Source: Hyphomicrobium sp.
GTDB lineage: Bacteria; Pseudomonadota; Alphaproteobacteria; Rhizobiales; Hyphomicrobiaceae
Direction: 5' to 3'
NCBI GenBank assembly: GCA_022843145.1
Contig: JALHOF010000008.1
Span: 124,001 to 188,000 of the forward strand
Length of the DNA stretch: 64,000 nt
Position 1 is the stretch's first letter. Every line of letters starts with the position of its first letter. The notes beneath the pieces were generated by a model that saw nothing but the letters and a program-made list of their open reading frames with translations, was not told the origin of the DNA and did not search any database. Shown here piece after piece: positions 35,794-44,640 of this stretch. Position numbers and translations under genes: made by a program.

Positions 35794-37239
35794 ATGAGCG
35801 CGATCTATCCCGTGATTCTCTCGGGCGGTTCCGGCACCCGCCTGTGGCCGCTGTCGCGCGCCATGTATCCCAAGCAGTTCATCCGCTTCTTCAATGGCCA
35901 GAGTTCGAGTTTCCTCGGATCGACCTTGAAACGCCTGAGTCCGGAGGCCGGTTTCGGGGCGCCGATCCTGCTTTGCAACAATGACCACCGGTTCCTGATC
36001 AAGGAGGAACTGGAGCGCTCCGGCATTACACCCAAAGCCATTATTCTCGAACCCGTCGCGCGCAACACCGCGCCGGCCATCGCGGTCGCCGCACTAGCCG
36101 CCATCCGCGAGAACCCGGCTGCGATCCTTGTTGTCATGCCCTCCGACCATGTCGTGAAGGATGAAGCGAAATTCGTCGAGGGCGTGCGACGCGCGGCCAA
36201 GGTCGCCGCGACAGGCAAGCTCGTCCTCTTCGGAATCAAACCCAACGAACCGCATACCGGCTACGGCTACATCCGCCAGGGTACCGCCCTCGAAGGCTTC
36301 AACGGTGGCGCTTTCAAGGTCGAGGCCTTCTACGAAAAGCCCAACATCGCTACTGCCGAGGGCTACCTCGCCAAGGGCGGCTACTACTGGAACAGCGGCA
36401 TTTTCGTCCTCGACGCGCGCACCTTTATCGACGAGCTTGGGCGGCTCGAGCCGAAAATCCTCGAAGCGGCGCGCAACGCACTGGCCAAGGCCGATGTCGA
36501 TCTCGGCTTCCTCCGCCTCGACCGCCGCGCCTTCTCCGCGTCACCCAACATTTCGGTCGACTACGCCGTGATGGAGAAGACGCACGAAGCCGCGATGCTG
36601 CCCATCGACGTCGGCTGGGACGATGTCGGGTCGTGGTCGTCGCTTTGGGATATCGCACCGCGCGATAAGAACGACAATTACGTCCACGGCGACGGCGTCC
36701 TCGAAGACACCACAGGCTGCTATGTCCATTCCGAGAAGTCGCTCGTCGCGACGATCGGCGTCAAGGACCTCGTCATCATCGACACACCCGACGCGCTCTT
36801 GGTCGCCGACAAGAGCCGCGCGCAGGATGTTTCGAAGGTCGTCGCCCAACTTCGCAAGCTGAACCGCAAGGAGCAGGAGCAGCATCTCCGCAACCTGCGT
36901 CCGTGGGGTTTTTTTGAAACCCTCAACATCGGACCGCGTTTTCAGGTGAAGCTGTTGCACGTCAATCCCGGCGGCAAGCTGTCGATGCAAATGCATCATC
37001 ACCGCTCCGAGCATTGGATCGTCGTGCAGGGAACCGCCAAGGTCGTCATCGGCGACATCGAAAAACTCGTGCGCGAGAACGAAAGCGTCTATATTTTCTC
37101 GACGCAATGGCACCGCCTCGAAAATCCCGGCAAGGTGCCGCTCGAACTCATCGAAGTGCAGATCGGGTCCTATCTCGGAGAGGATGACATCGTCCGCTCC
37201 GACGACATCTACAATCGCGCGCCCGAAGAGACGCGGTAG
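35794..37239 (+). CDS. manC: Mannose-1-phosphate guanylyltransferase/mannose-6-phosphate isomerase
   Basis: 481 residues, the usual bifunctional length. The nucleotidyltransferase half opens IYPVILSGGSGTRLWPLSR with GSGTR for GTP and has MPSDHVVKDEAKF, KPNEPHTGYGYI and VEAFYEKP. The C-terminal cupin half (from about 360) starts RPWGFFETL and carries the metal-ligand pattern QMHHHRSEHWIVV of type II phosphomannose isomerases. It makes GDP-mannose and interconverts fructose-6-P with mannose-6-P for polysaccharide synthesis. No manB or gmd is visible in this window. It stands 267 bases after the HerA-like gene. Confidence 0.93.
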   Translation: MSAIYPVILSGGSGTRLWPLSRAMYPKQFIRFFNGQSSSFLGSTLKRLSPEAGFGAPILLCNNDHRFLIKEELERSGITPKAIILEPVARNTAPAIAVAALAAIRENPAAILVVMPSDHVVKDEAKFVEGVRRAAKVAATGKLVLFGIKPNEPHTGYGYIRQGTALEGFNGGAFKVEAFYEKPNIATAEGYLAKGGYYWNSGIFVLDARTFIDELGRLEPKILEAARNALAKADVDLGFLRLDRRAFSASPNISVDYAVMEKTHEAAMLPIDVGWDDVGSWSSLWDIAPRDKNDNYVHGDGVLEDTTGCYVHSEKSLVATIGVKDLVIIDTPDALLVADKSRAQDVSKVVAQLRKLNRKEQEQHLRNLRPWGFFETLNIGPRFQVKLLHVNPGGKLSMQMHHHRSEHWIVVQGTAKVVIGDIEKLVRENESVYIFSTQWHRLENPGKVPLELIEVQIGSYLGEDDIVRSDDIYNRAPEETR

Positions 37240-37251
37240 TCGTCTCGCGTG

Positions 37252-37629
37252 TCACTTGGGCTGCGGCGGTGCCTGTTGCGGGGCCGGCGGAGGCACCACC
37301 ATATCCTGATCAATCTTCGGCGCGGGCGCCGGAACCGTCATCGGCGGCGAAACATTCGCAGGCGGCGTCAGCACACCGTCGGTGCGGTCGAGCTTGTCTG
37401 TCAGAGTTTCGTTGCGTGCCGCTCCCGTTGCGGGGTTGGTCGCTGGACTATCAGACTTCCGCGCGGGAATACCCTCGCTCGGCGGCAACATCTTTTCAGG
37501 GATGGTCGTTTGTGGATTGCCGGGTTCGCCCGGGCGCGGCGGGACTTGTGCGATCGCAAGGCCGATCGCCGCGGCTGTGGAGGCGAATGCGATCGCCGTT
37601 CCGAAAAGCGTCTTCACCGCTCTGTCCAT
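37252..37629 (-). CDS. Secreted proline-rich small protein, function unknown
   Basis: 125 residues from the ATG at 37629, preceded by GGAG; a start at 37665 adds 12 charged residues. A signal peptide (VKTLFGTAIAFASTAAAIGLAIAQ) is followed by low-complexity Pro/Ala/Asp-rich sequence with no cysteine and no predicted domain (VPAPAPKIDQDMVVPPPAPQ near the end). The product is probably periplasmic and disordered. It converges on manC with only 12 bases between stops. Confidence 0.6.
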   Translation of the reverse strand: MDRAVKTLFGTAIAFASTAAAIGLAIAQVPPRPGEPGNPQTTIPEKMLPPSEGIPARKSDSPATNPATGAARNETLTDKLDRTDGVLTPPANVSPPMTVPAPAPKIDQDMVVPPPAPQQAPPQPK

Positions 37630-37761
37630 TTTCAACTCCTCGTCCGTCAACCCGCGTGAGTACAACGCGGCTGGTCCGTAGGAGTTTCATCGCAGTGCGC
37701 CCCTGCGAGCCGAAAGGCCGGCGGGCGCCGGATTGCGACGCCCGTCGGCAGTGTCTTCGAT

Positions 37762-38829
37762 TTACGCCGCCTGCTTTCGGTTGGCTTCGAGCTTCTGATC
37801 GACGAGCGCCACCTGCGCATCGATCAGGGTCGTCGATATGCCCTTCTGCCGCGCCACGCGCTGCACCAGCTTGTCGACGCGCTCGATGAACGGCGCACCC
37901 GCGTGCAACGCGCGCGCCGCCGACGACGGGGCCCCGAGCCCTTGAGCCGCCGCGGCATACTTCTCGAACGGGACCAAGTCCTCGGTCTTCGCACCGATGG
38001 CTCGGCATACGCCCGCGACCCACTCGTAGATTTCGCGCGATTGCTCGATATCGGTGTGGACCGCATCGCGGATGGCACGCGGCGCACCCGGCTGTACGCA
38101 GCGGTAGTTGCCGGTCAGCAGCATGCTCCACTTCGCCATCGGCACGAAGATCGAGCTATGCAGTTTCAATTTGACCGGCAGCTCCACCTCCTGGCCGGCG
38201 TGCATGTAGCGCGCAGCCGCGATATCGTCGTCGAGCTGCTTGAGCAGCGCCGTCGCCTCGATCGATGGGAACCGCGCCACCTTGAAGTTGGTCGGCAGGC
38301 TGACCTGCAGCACGTTTACCGGCTCGCCGGGAGGACGGAAAGCCTGCGGATCAGGACTGCACAGCGTCACGTTGGCGGGGTCGAAACTCGCCCACACCGT
38401 AGGATCCGCGTAGCACTCGCGCAGCGCGGCCGTATCGAGCCCCGGAATGCGCGCCAGATACGGAAGCGGCGGCATGTTCATGATCGACATGCACGGGACG
38501 CCTGCACGGCCAACGCGGTCGAGCAACTCGCGGACGCCCGCAAGTCGATACTGCGGCTCTTGCATCGCAAGACCCACGAGTTCGAAACGCGCCGGGTCGA
38601 CATGATCGGGCGACGACGCCGTGATCTTGCCGGGCAGGGTTTTGGAATGAATTTCAACCGTGGTGCCGAGTGACTTTACCGGCATCCGGACACGAAGGCC
38701 GTCCTGATTGATGAGATCTGCCTCAGCGGGCAGGCAGACGAGGTGCACCGAGTGGCCCGCAAGTGCGAGCTTGGTGGCGAGTAGGGAGCCGTAGGAGGCC
38801 CCCAGGATGAGAATGCGCGTTGCCGGCAT
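37762..38829 (-). CDS. ApbA/PanE-like ketopantoate reductase family protein
   Basis: 355 residues, a little longer than the classic 300. The N-terminal Rossmann fold RILILGASYGSLLATKLALAGHSVHLV carries a G-x-S-Y-G-S loop in place of the usual G-x-G-x-x-G. The C-terminal part is helical and includes LKLHSSIFVPMAKWSMLLTGNYR, whose Lys/Ser/Asn pattern fits the ApbA_C domain. It would reduce an alpha-keto acid with NADPH; ketopantoate is only one option. An unusual repeat array lies 22-66 bases ahead of its ATG (see 38851-38894), suggesting tight regulation. Confidence 0.7.
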   Translation of the reverse strand: MPATRILILGASYGSLLATKLALAGHSVHLVCLPAEADLINQDGLRVRMPVKSLGTTVEIHSKTLPGKITASSPDHVDPARFELVGLAMQEPQYRLAGVRELLDRVGRAGVPCMSIMNMPPLPYLARIPGLDTAALRECYADPTVWASFDPANVTLCSPDPQAFRPPGEPVNVLQVSLPTNFKVARFPSIEATALLKQLDDDIAAARYMHAGQEVELPVKLKLHSSIFVPMAKWSMLLTGNYRCVQPGAPRAIRDAVHTDIEQSREIYEWVAGVCRAIGAKTEDLVPFEKYAAAAQGLGAPSSAARALHAGAPFIERVDKLVQRVARQKGISTTLIDAQVALVDQKLEANRKQAA

Positions 38830-38850
38830 CTTCCAGTCTCCCCATGAAGG

Positions 38851-38894
38851 TCGATAGATAACGACTATCTGTCGATAGATTCGACTATAGTCGA
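38851..38894. promoter_or_regulatory. Tandem repeat plus palindrome, operator-like
   Basis: Two tandem composite sites, TCGATAGAT-AA-CGACTAT (38851-38868) and TCGATAGAT-T-CGACTAT (38872-38888), overlap a perfect 14-base palindrome TCGACTATAGTCGA (38881-38894). All lie immediately upstream of the minus-strand reductase gene. The spacing of about 21 bases (two helical turns) is what cooperative regulator binding needs. The regulator is unknown. Confidence 0.65.
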
Positions 38895-38947
38895 CCCGGG
38901 GAGACGCGGCACGGGGCCGATTGCCGCAATGCGGATAATCCGGTGGA

Positions 38948-39835
38948 TCAGCCCATTAGCTTTTTCAACTCTGCCTTCAGGCTGGGGCCCAAGTCGTCAC
39001 GCGCCATCGCGTAGGCGATGTTGGCCAACAGAAACCCGATCTTGGAACCGCAATCGTAGATGTCGCCGTCGAAGCGCACGGCATAGAACTTTTGCCACAT
39101 CTCCGTCTGCAGCTTGATCATAGAATCGGTGAGCTGGATCTCGCCGCCCGCACCGCGCTCCTGCTCGCCGAGCAGATCGAATATTTCAGGCTGGAGAATA
39201 TACCGGCCGGTGATGTGCAGGTTCGACGGCGCGGTGCCGCGCGGCGGCTTCTCCACCATAGACGTGATCTCCGACACCTTGTCCTTCGGATTGGTCACGC
39301 CGACGATGCCGTAGAGGTGGGTCTGATCCTTCGGCACCGGCGACACCGCGACGTGATTGCCGCCATGCGCATCGTAGGCCCGCATCATCTCGGCCAGGCA
39401 CGGCGTATCTGCATGATGCAGCATATCCGGCAGCAGCAGCGCGAACGGCTCGTTGCCGACAATATCGCGCGCGCACCAGACGGCGTGACCCAATCCGAGC
39501 GGCGCCTGCTGGCGGGTGAAGCTCGTCTGGCCCGCTTCCGGCAGATCGCGCGATAGTAGCTCAAGTTCGCTCTTCTTGCCGCGCTCCAGGAGCGTGCGTT
39601 CGAGTTCGAACTGGCTGTCGAAGTGGTCCTCGATGACGCCCTTGTTGCGCCCCGTGATGAAAATGAAATGCTCGATGCCTGCCGCGCGCGCCTCGTCGAC
39701 GACGTGCTGGATCACCGGCCGGTCGACCACCGTCAGCATTTCTTTCGGCATCGCCTTCGTCGCAGGAAGGAAGCGTGTCCCCAGTCCAGCCACGGGCAAT
39801 ACGGCTTTGCGGATGCGCTTCTTGGATGCGGTCAT
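38948..39835 (-). CDS. galU: UTP-glucose-1-phosphate uridylyltransferase
   Basis: 295 residues from the ATG at 39835; the longer frame to 39979 is unsupported. The N-terminus RIRKAVLPVAGLGTRFLPATKAMPKEMLTV holds the UTP-binding loop, and Lys/Asp active-site pieces follow in GHAVWCARD, LLPDM and VEKP. CGSKIGFLLANIAYAM near the C-terminus is typical. It makes UDP-glucose, the donor for initiation and many transfers in the neighbouring locus, and the substrate of GalE. It is divergent from galE, with 185 bases between starts. Confidence 0.95.
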   Translation of the reverse strand: MTASKKRIRKAVLPVAGLGTRFLPATKAMPKEMLTVVDRPVIQHVVDEARAAGIEHFIFITGRNKGVIEDHFDSQFELERTLLERGKKSELELLSRDLPEAGQTSFTRQQAPLGLGHAVWCARDIVGNEPFALLLPDMLHHADTPCLAEMMRAYDAHGGNHVAVSPVPKDQTHLYGIVGVTNPKDKVSEITSMVEKPPRGTAPSNLHITGRYILQPEIFDLLGEQERGAGGEIQLTDSMIKLQTEMWQKFYAVRFDGDIYDCGSKIGFLLANIAYAMARDDLGPSLKAELKKLMG

Positions 39836-40020
39836 CGGGAGGGTCCTCGGAGATTGTCGGGTCGAGCAGACGAGCAGGTCACACAATTGGTACACGTCTT
39901 GAATAAATGGCGACCGTAAGGCGTGTCTGGACGTGGAGGTCCGGCTTGTCTTAATCAATCCTAACGCTTGTTGCCCCATATGGGTCGCACAGGCTTTGTG
40001 GCGTGGAGTGGATATCCAAG

Positions 40021-41013
40021 ATGAGCGTACTTGTCACCGGCGGCGCGGGCTACATCGGTAGTCATATGGTTCTAGAGCTGCTCGACGCCGGCGAAAAAGT
40101 CGTCGTCCTCGACAACCTGACCACCGGTTTCCGCTGGGCCGTTCCTCAGGCTGCAACTCTGGTCGTCGGCGACATCGGCGACCAGGACCTCGTCCAGACC
40201 GTCATCCAGAAGTACGGCGTCGAGGCGATCATCCACTTCGCCGGCTCCGTGGTCGTCCCGGATTCGGTCGCCGACCCTCTCGGCTACTATCACAACAACA
40301 CCGCCAACTCGCGCACGCTGATGCAGGTTGCGGTTGCAACCGGCATCAAGCATTTCATTTTCTCCTCGACCGCCGCCGTCTACGGCAATCCGTCCGAAAA
40401 CCCGGTCACCGAGAACGCCGTTCCCGCGCCGATGTCGCCATACGGATCGTCCAAGCTGATGACCGAAATCATGCTGGCCGACACTGCCCGCGCGCACCCC
40501 ATGCGCTATGTCGCGCTCCGCTATTTCAATGTCGCCGGCGCCGACCCCGAAGGCCGTACCGGACAATCGACCAAAGGCGCCACCCACCTCATCAAGGTCG
40601 CCTGCGAAACCGCGCTCGGCAAGCGCCAGCGCATGGACGTGTTCGGCACTGATTACCCGACGTCCGACGGCACCTGCATCCGCGACTACATTCATGTCAA
40701 GGACCTCGCCCGCGCCCACATTTCCGCGTTGAGCTATCTGCGCAAAGGCGGCGTGTCGGATATCTTCAACTGCGGCTATACCAAGGGTTATTCGGTCCTC
40801 GAGGTCATCGCCTCGGTGAAACGGGTTTCCGGCCGCGACTTCAACGTCGTTCTGTCGCCGCGCCGGCCGGGTGACCCTGCCGCGATCGTCGCCGCGTCGG
40901 CGAAGATCCGTTCAACCCTCGGCTGGGCGCCGGAACACGACGATCTCGACAAGATCGTAGCCCAGGCACTGAAGTGGGAAGATCACCTCGCCCGCTTCAA
41001 ACTCGCGTCCTGA
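40021..41013 (+). CDS. galE: UDP-glucose 4-epimerase
   Basis: 330 residues from the ATG at 40021, which opens MSVLVTGGAGYIGSHMV; an in-frame start 18 bases up is less likely. The NAD loop GGAGYIGSH, the catalytic Ser in SSTAAVYGNP, and Tyr-x3-Lys in SPYGSSKLMTE are present, as is DYIHVKDLA. It interconverts UDP-glucose and UDP-galactose. Paired divergently with galU, it supplies galactosyl donors for the polysaccharide, and it also fits Leloir-pathway use. Confidence 0.94.
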   Translation: MSVLVTGGAGYIGSHMVLELLDAGEKVVVLDNLTTGFRWAVPQAATLVVGDIGDQDLVQTVIQKYGVEAIIHFAGSVVVPDSVADPLGYYHNNTANSRTLMQVAVATGIKHFIFSSTAAVYGNPSENPVTENAVPAPMSPYGSSKLMTEIMLADTARAHPMRYVALRYFNVAGADPEGRTGQSTKGATHLIKVACETALGKRQRMDVFGTDYPTSDGTCIRDYIHVKDLARAHISALSYLRKGGVSDIFNCGYTKGYSVLEVIASVKRVSGRDFNVVLSPRRPGDPAAIVAASAKIRSTLGWAPEHDDLDKIVAQALKWEDHLARFKLAS

Positions 41014-41188
41014 GCCACCGCGCTACGCCGCCGCTGGATCAGCCTTCCGCCGAGCCGTAAAAACGCCCATATCACCGCTGCAGTACGAAGCGGTGCGTGA
41101 GGCCGTTCAACGGCGCACGCGAAAGACAAGGCGGACAGTTATGGTCGGACTGGGCACGGATCCCAACAAATGCGGCGAGGATTGCCCG

Positions 41189-42466
41189 ATGCGCGGCGCC
41201 AGCCTGCTGGCCCGCGTCGTGTTCGTCCTGGCCGTCGTCGGCGCGGTCTCGGTTCTGATCGCGACCGCACCCCGCGCCCAGGACGCCGCGCCGCGTTCCG
41301 ATCCGGCCTACCGCCAGTTCCTGCTCGGACTGTGGACGGACGCCAAGGCCGCAGGCGTCAGCCGCGCGACGTTCGAGAGCGCCATTGCGGGTCTCGACGC
41401 TCCTGATCTTTCGCTTCCCGATCTCGTGCTGCCCGGCAAACCGAAAATCGATTCCAGCGGCCAGGCGGAATTCACCCGCCCGCCCGACAAGTATCTCGAC
41501 AAGTCCTACCTCGACAGACTGGCCGCCGAGGGCCGCCAGCTTCTCGTCCGCCACAAGGCCGCACTCGACCGGATCGAGGCGGAGATCGGCGTCGACCGCT
41601 ATTCCGTGCTCGCGATATGGGGCCGCGAGACGGCATTCGGCAAGCACAAGCTCCCCCACGACGCCATCCGCGTGCTCGCCACCCAAGCCTATCTCGGCCG
41701 CCGCAAGGAGCTGTTCCGCGCCGAACTGATCGCTGCGTTCAAGATGCTTGAAAGCGGCGTCGCGCGCTCCGACATGCGCGCCTCGTGGGCGGGTGCCGTC
41801 GGCCTTACGCAGTTCATGCCGACAGAATACTTCCTGCACGCCTATGATCTCGACCGCGACGGCAAGACCGACATCTTCCGCTCCGTCCCCGACGCGCTGG
41901 CGTCCGCCGCCCGCCAGCTCGAAGGCAAGGGCTGGGTGCGCGGCCAGAACTGGGGCACGGAGGTGGTCGTGCCTCCATCCAGCGATTGTGCCCTCGAAGG
42001 CCCGCTGCAGTCCCGGTCGCTGTCCGAGTGGGCGAAGCTCGGTTTTTCGCGCGCATCGGGAGGCCCATTCACCACCACCGAACTCGCGGCCGACGCCTAC
42101 CTCATGAGCCCCGCCGGCGCCTATGGGCCGTCGTTCCTGGTGTTCGAGAACTTCAAGGTGCTCCGCAAATATAACACCTCCGACCTCTATGCTGTGTTCG
42201 TCGGTCATCTCGCCGACCGCATCGCTGGCGGCGGTGACTTCGCCGGCCGTTGGGGCGGCACCGGCCCGCAGAACACCCGCGTCATCGAGCAGATCCAGGA
42301 GCGGCTAAAGGCCAAGGGCTTCGACGTCGAGAAGATCGACGGCAAGATCGGCTCCAACACGCGTAAAGTCATCGGAGCCTACCAGCGCGCCAACCGCCTC
42401 AAGGTCGATTGCTGGCCTACAAACGCTGTTCTCGATCACCTGCAAGGCCGCGTCTCGATCCAATAG
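41189..42466 (+). CDS. Lytic murein transglycosylase, MltB family, with peptidoglycan-binding domain
   Basis: 425 residues from the ATG at 41189, chosen for the GCGAGGA ribosome site and the signal peptide that starts there (RGASLLARVVFVLAVVGAVSVL); starts at 41093 and 41141 are also in frame. The SLT_2 domain has the catalytic Glu147 in AIWGRETAFGKH and the family segment SWAGAVGLTQFMPTEYF. A PG_binding_1 domain ends the protein (KAKGFDVEKIDGKIGSNTRKVIGAYQ). It cleaves glycan strands to 1,6-anhydromuramoyl ends in the periplasm. It precedes the DUF459 gene by 44 bases. Confidence 0.9.
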   Translation: MRGASLLARVVFVLAVVGAVSVLIATAPRAQDAAPRSDPAYRQFLLGLWTDAKAAGVSRATFESAIAGLDAPDLSLPDLVLPGKPKIDSSGQAEFTRPPDKYLDKSYLDRLAAEGRQLLVRHKAALDRIEAEIGVDRYSVLAIWGRETAFGKHKLPHDAIRVLATQAYLGRRKELFRAELIAAFKMLESGVARSDMRASWAGAVGLTQFMPTEYFLHAYDLDRDGKTDIFRSVPDALASAARQLEGKGWVRGQNWGTEVVVPPSSDCALEGPLQSRSLSEWAKLGFSRASGGPFTTTELAADAYLMSPAGAYGPSFLVFENFKVLRKYNTSDLYAVFVGHLADRIAGGGDFAGRWGGTGPQNTRVIEQIQERLKAKGFDVEKIDGKIGSNTRKVIGAYQRANRLKVDCWPTNAVLDHLQGRVSIQ

Positions 42467-42510
42467 CCGGACTTCTGCGGACGCCACCCCGCATGCTAAG
42501 ATTTGGAGCC

Positions 42511-44022
42511 ATGAGTCGGATCGCGACCCTCGTTTCGAACCCTAGAGCCGCGCCACGCTGCGGCCGTCACCCCGTGCGCCGTGGCATGACCCGTCTCGCG
42601 GCTCTGCGGACTGCCGCCATAGCCGTGCTCGTACTTGCTTTGGCGGCCGCGACGCCACCCGCTCTCGCGCAGGAAGATCCGCAGGGCGCGAGCTACCTCA
42701 ACCCGTTTCCACCCAACGACGTCTACCAAGTGTCGGTCGTCGGCGACACGTTTGCGGAGGGGATCCTCTACGGCCTCGTCGAATCGATGGGCGCCGATCA
42801 GAGGTTGATGATCCAGCGCAAGCACCGCGTCGTCTCCGGACTTTTGACCAGCGAGCACGCCGAGCACATGCGGCAGCTCGAAGACACGCTTCAGCGCGAG
42901 GCGCCGCACGTCGCAATCGTCATGCTTGGTGAAGACGACCGTCAGCCGCTGCGGTCGCCGTCAGGCGGCAAGCGGATTCCCGTCGGCGCGACCGAATGGC
43001 GAGAGGAATACGGCCGCCGCGTCGACCGGCTGATGAAGGCGCTGAAGAGCAAGGGTGCTGCGGTCTACTGGGTCGGATTGCCCAATTTGCGCCGCGCGGA
43101 AGCCAACGAAGACGCGCAGATGATGAACGATATCATCCGCGATCGCGGCTATCTCAACGGCATCCGCTTCATCGACGCGTTCGCGGGCTTCACCGATGAC
43201 GGCGGCGGTTACAGCGCCTATGGGCCGGACCTCACCGGCAAGATCCGCCTGCTGCGCGAGGGCGACGGCATCAACTTCACAGCTGCCGGCAATCGCAAAC
43301 TCGCCCACTTCCTCGAGCGGGAGTTGAAGCGCGATCTGACGCAAGCCAAAGCCGAGCGGAATATCCCGCTGGCGGGCAACACTGCCGAGCAGGAAAAAAT
43401 CAACAAGGAGCAGCGCGACGCCGCCGCCCGCCAGGCAGCGCAGGCTTTGGCCGAGCAGGCCCGTCAGGGCAACGCCGCCCGGCAGACCGCGGCCGCTCTC
43501 GCCGCCGCTGCGAACGCGTCCGGCACTGGCGAACAGAAGGCCGACAACGGCAAGATCAGTCTTCGTGCCGTAAGTGCCTCCGGCCGCGACGAAGTCGTGC
43601 AGATCGATATCGTCCGCCCCGCCATCCCCGCTTCCGTCGTGGCACTCGTGACGCGGCGGGAGAGCTCAGACAAGCCGTCCCAGCTCGGCGAGACGCTTCT
43701 CGACCAGATCGCAGGTGGGATGACCGTGATGAGCACTATTACACCCGCCGCTGGACAAGGGGTGGGCCGGCAACGCGTTTCCCCGACGCAAACGCCGTTC
43801 TTCCGTGTCCTCATCAAGGGTGAGCGGCTGCAGCCGGTGCCGGGTCGCGCCGACGATCAAAGTTGGCCGCGCCCTGAAGCGACGCGCCAGTTCATCCCCG
43901 CCGCGGCTCCGATCGACGACCAGAAGCGGGCGGCTGCCAAGACCGGTGAGCCCACCACGTCGCCGGTCCGTCCAGCGCCTCCGCCGAAGGACGCAGGCCG
44001 CGCGCTGTCTCCCAAGGGTTGA
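42511..44022 (+). CDS. DUF459/SGNH-fold protein with altered catalytic residues
   Basis: 503 residues from the ATG at 42511 (TTGGAGCC upstream); the leader hydrophobic stretch TRLAALRTAAIAVLVLALAAA lies at 27-47, so a start at 42586 is possible too. The SGNH fold shows block I as VVGDTFAEG, where Thr80 stands for the nucleophile Ser, the middle blocks VAIVMLGEDDRQPL and YWVGLPNLRRA, and block V as DGINFTAAG, where Asn255 stands for the catalytic His (Asp252 kept). From about 315 the protein is helical, Ala/Gln-rich and low-complexity. It is probably a periplasmic pseudo-hydrolase, maybe a cell-wall scaffold. Confidence 0.78.
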   Translation: MSRIATLVSNPRAAPRCGRHPVRRGMTRLAALRTAAIAVLVLALAAATPPALAQEDPQGASYLNPFPPNDVYQVSVVGDTFAEGILYGLVESMGADQRLMIQRKHRVVSGLLTSEHAEHMRQLEDTLQREAPHVAIVMLGEDDRQPLRSPSGGKRIPVGATEWREEYGRRVDRLMKALKSKGAAVYWVGLPNLRRAEANEDAQMMNDIIRDRGYLNGIRFIDAFAGFTDDGGGYSAYGPDLTGKIRLLREGDGINFTAAGNRKLAHFLERELKRDLTQAKAERNIPLAGNTAEQEKINKEQRDAAARQAAQALAEQARQGNAARQTAAALAAAANASGTGEQKADNGKISLRAVSASGRDEVVQIDIVRPAIPASVVALVTRRESSDKPSQLGETLLDQIAGGMTVMSTITPAAGQGVGRQRVSPTQTPFFRVLIKGERLQPVPGRADDQSWPRPEATRQFIPAAAPIDDQKRAAAKTGEPTTSPVRPAPPPKDAGRALSPKG

Positions 44023-44039
44023 ACCCGGATGGCCTCGCT

Positions 44040-44588
44040 CTAGGCCAGCTTGGCGTCGTCAAGCCGCGGTTGCCGCTGATCCTTGGCTGACAGAATAGCC
44101 TCCACGCCGTCGAGCGGCCAATCGATGGCCAGCGCCGGATCGTCCCATGCGATGCCAGCGTCCTGCGCGGGCGCATAGTACTCGGTCACCTTGTAGATGA
44201 CCTCCGTGTCGGGCTCGAGCGTCAGATAGCCGTGGGCGAAACCTTTGGGCACCCAGATCTGGACCCAGTTGCCGGCCGAGAGGATCGCGGTGACATGCCG
44301 CCCGAAGGTCGGCGATCCGGACCGGATATCGACCGCCACATCGAACACCGCGCCGCGCGACACGCGCACGAGCTTGTCCTGCGCCATGGGTTCGCGCTGA
44401 AAGTGCAGCCCGCGCAGCGTCCCCTTTTCCACCGAGAACGCATGATTGTCCTGCACGAAGCTGGCCTCTATCCCGTGCTCCGCCAGCAGCCGCGCGTTCC
44501 AGGTTTCCGAAAAGAAACCGCGCTCGTCACGAAAGATGCGCGGCGTGATGAGCTTCACGTCCGCGATCGCCAGCGCCTCGACCTTCAT
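44040..44588 (-). CDS. rfbC: dTDP-4-dehydrorhamnose 3,5-epimerase
   Basis: 182 residues, full length. The cupin fold has the substrate and catalytic features of RmlC: FRDERGFFSETWN at the start, His62 in GTLRGLHFQRE, PKGFAHGYLTLEPDTEVIYKVTEYY and NDPALAIDWP-like WDDPALAIDWPL near the end. It epimerises C3 and C5 of dTDP-4-keto-6-deoxyglucose on the way to dTDP-L-rhamnose. rmlA, rmlB and rmlD are not in this window. It is on the strand opposite to the DUF459 gene, whose stop lies 17 bases from its own. Confidence 0.92.
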   Translation of the reverse strand: MKVEALAIADVKLITPRIFRDERGFFSETWNARLLAEHGIEASFVQDNHAFSVEKGTLRGLHFQREPMAQDKLVRVSRGAVFDVAVDIRSGSPTFGRHVTAILSAGNWVQIWVPKGFAHGYLTLEPDTEVIYKVTEYYAPAQDAGIAWDDPALAIDWPLDGVEAILSAKDQRQPRLDDAKLA

Positions 44589-44640
44589 CCGTCCCCCGCC
44601 TTAACCCGTCGACTAGAGCCCGTCGCGACCGAGCGGGTGC

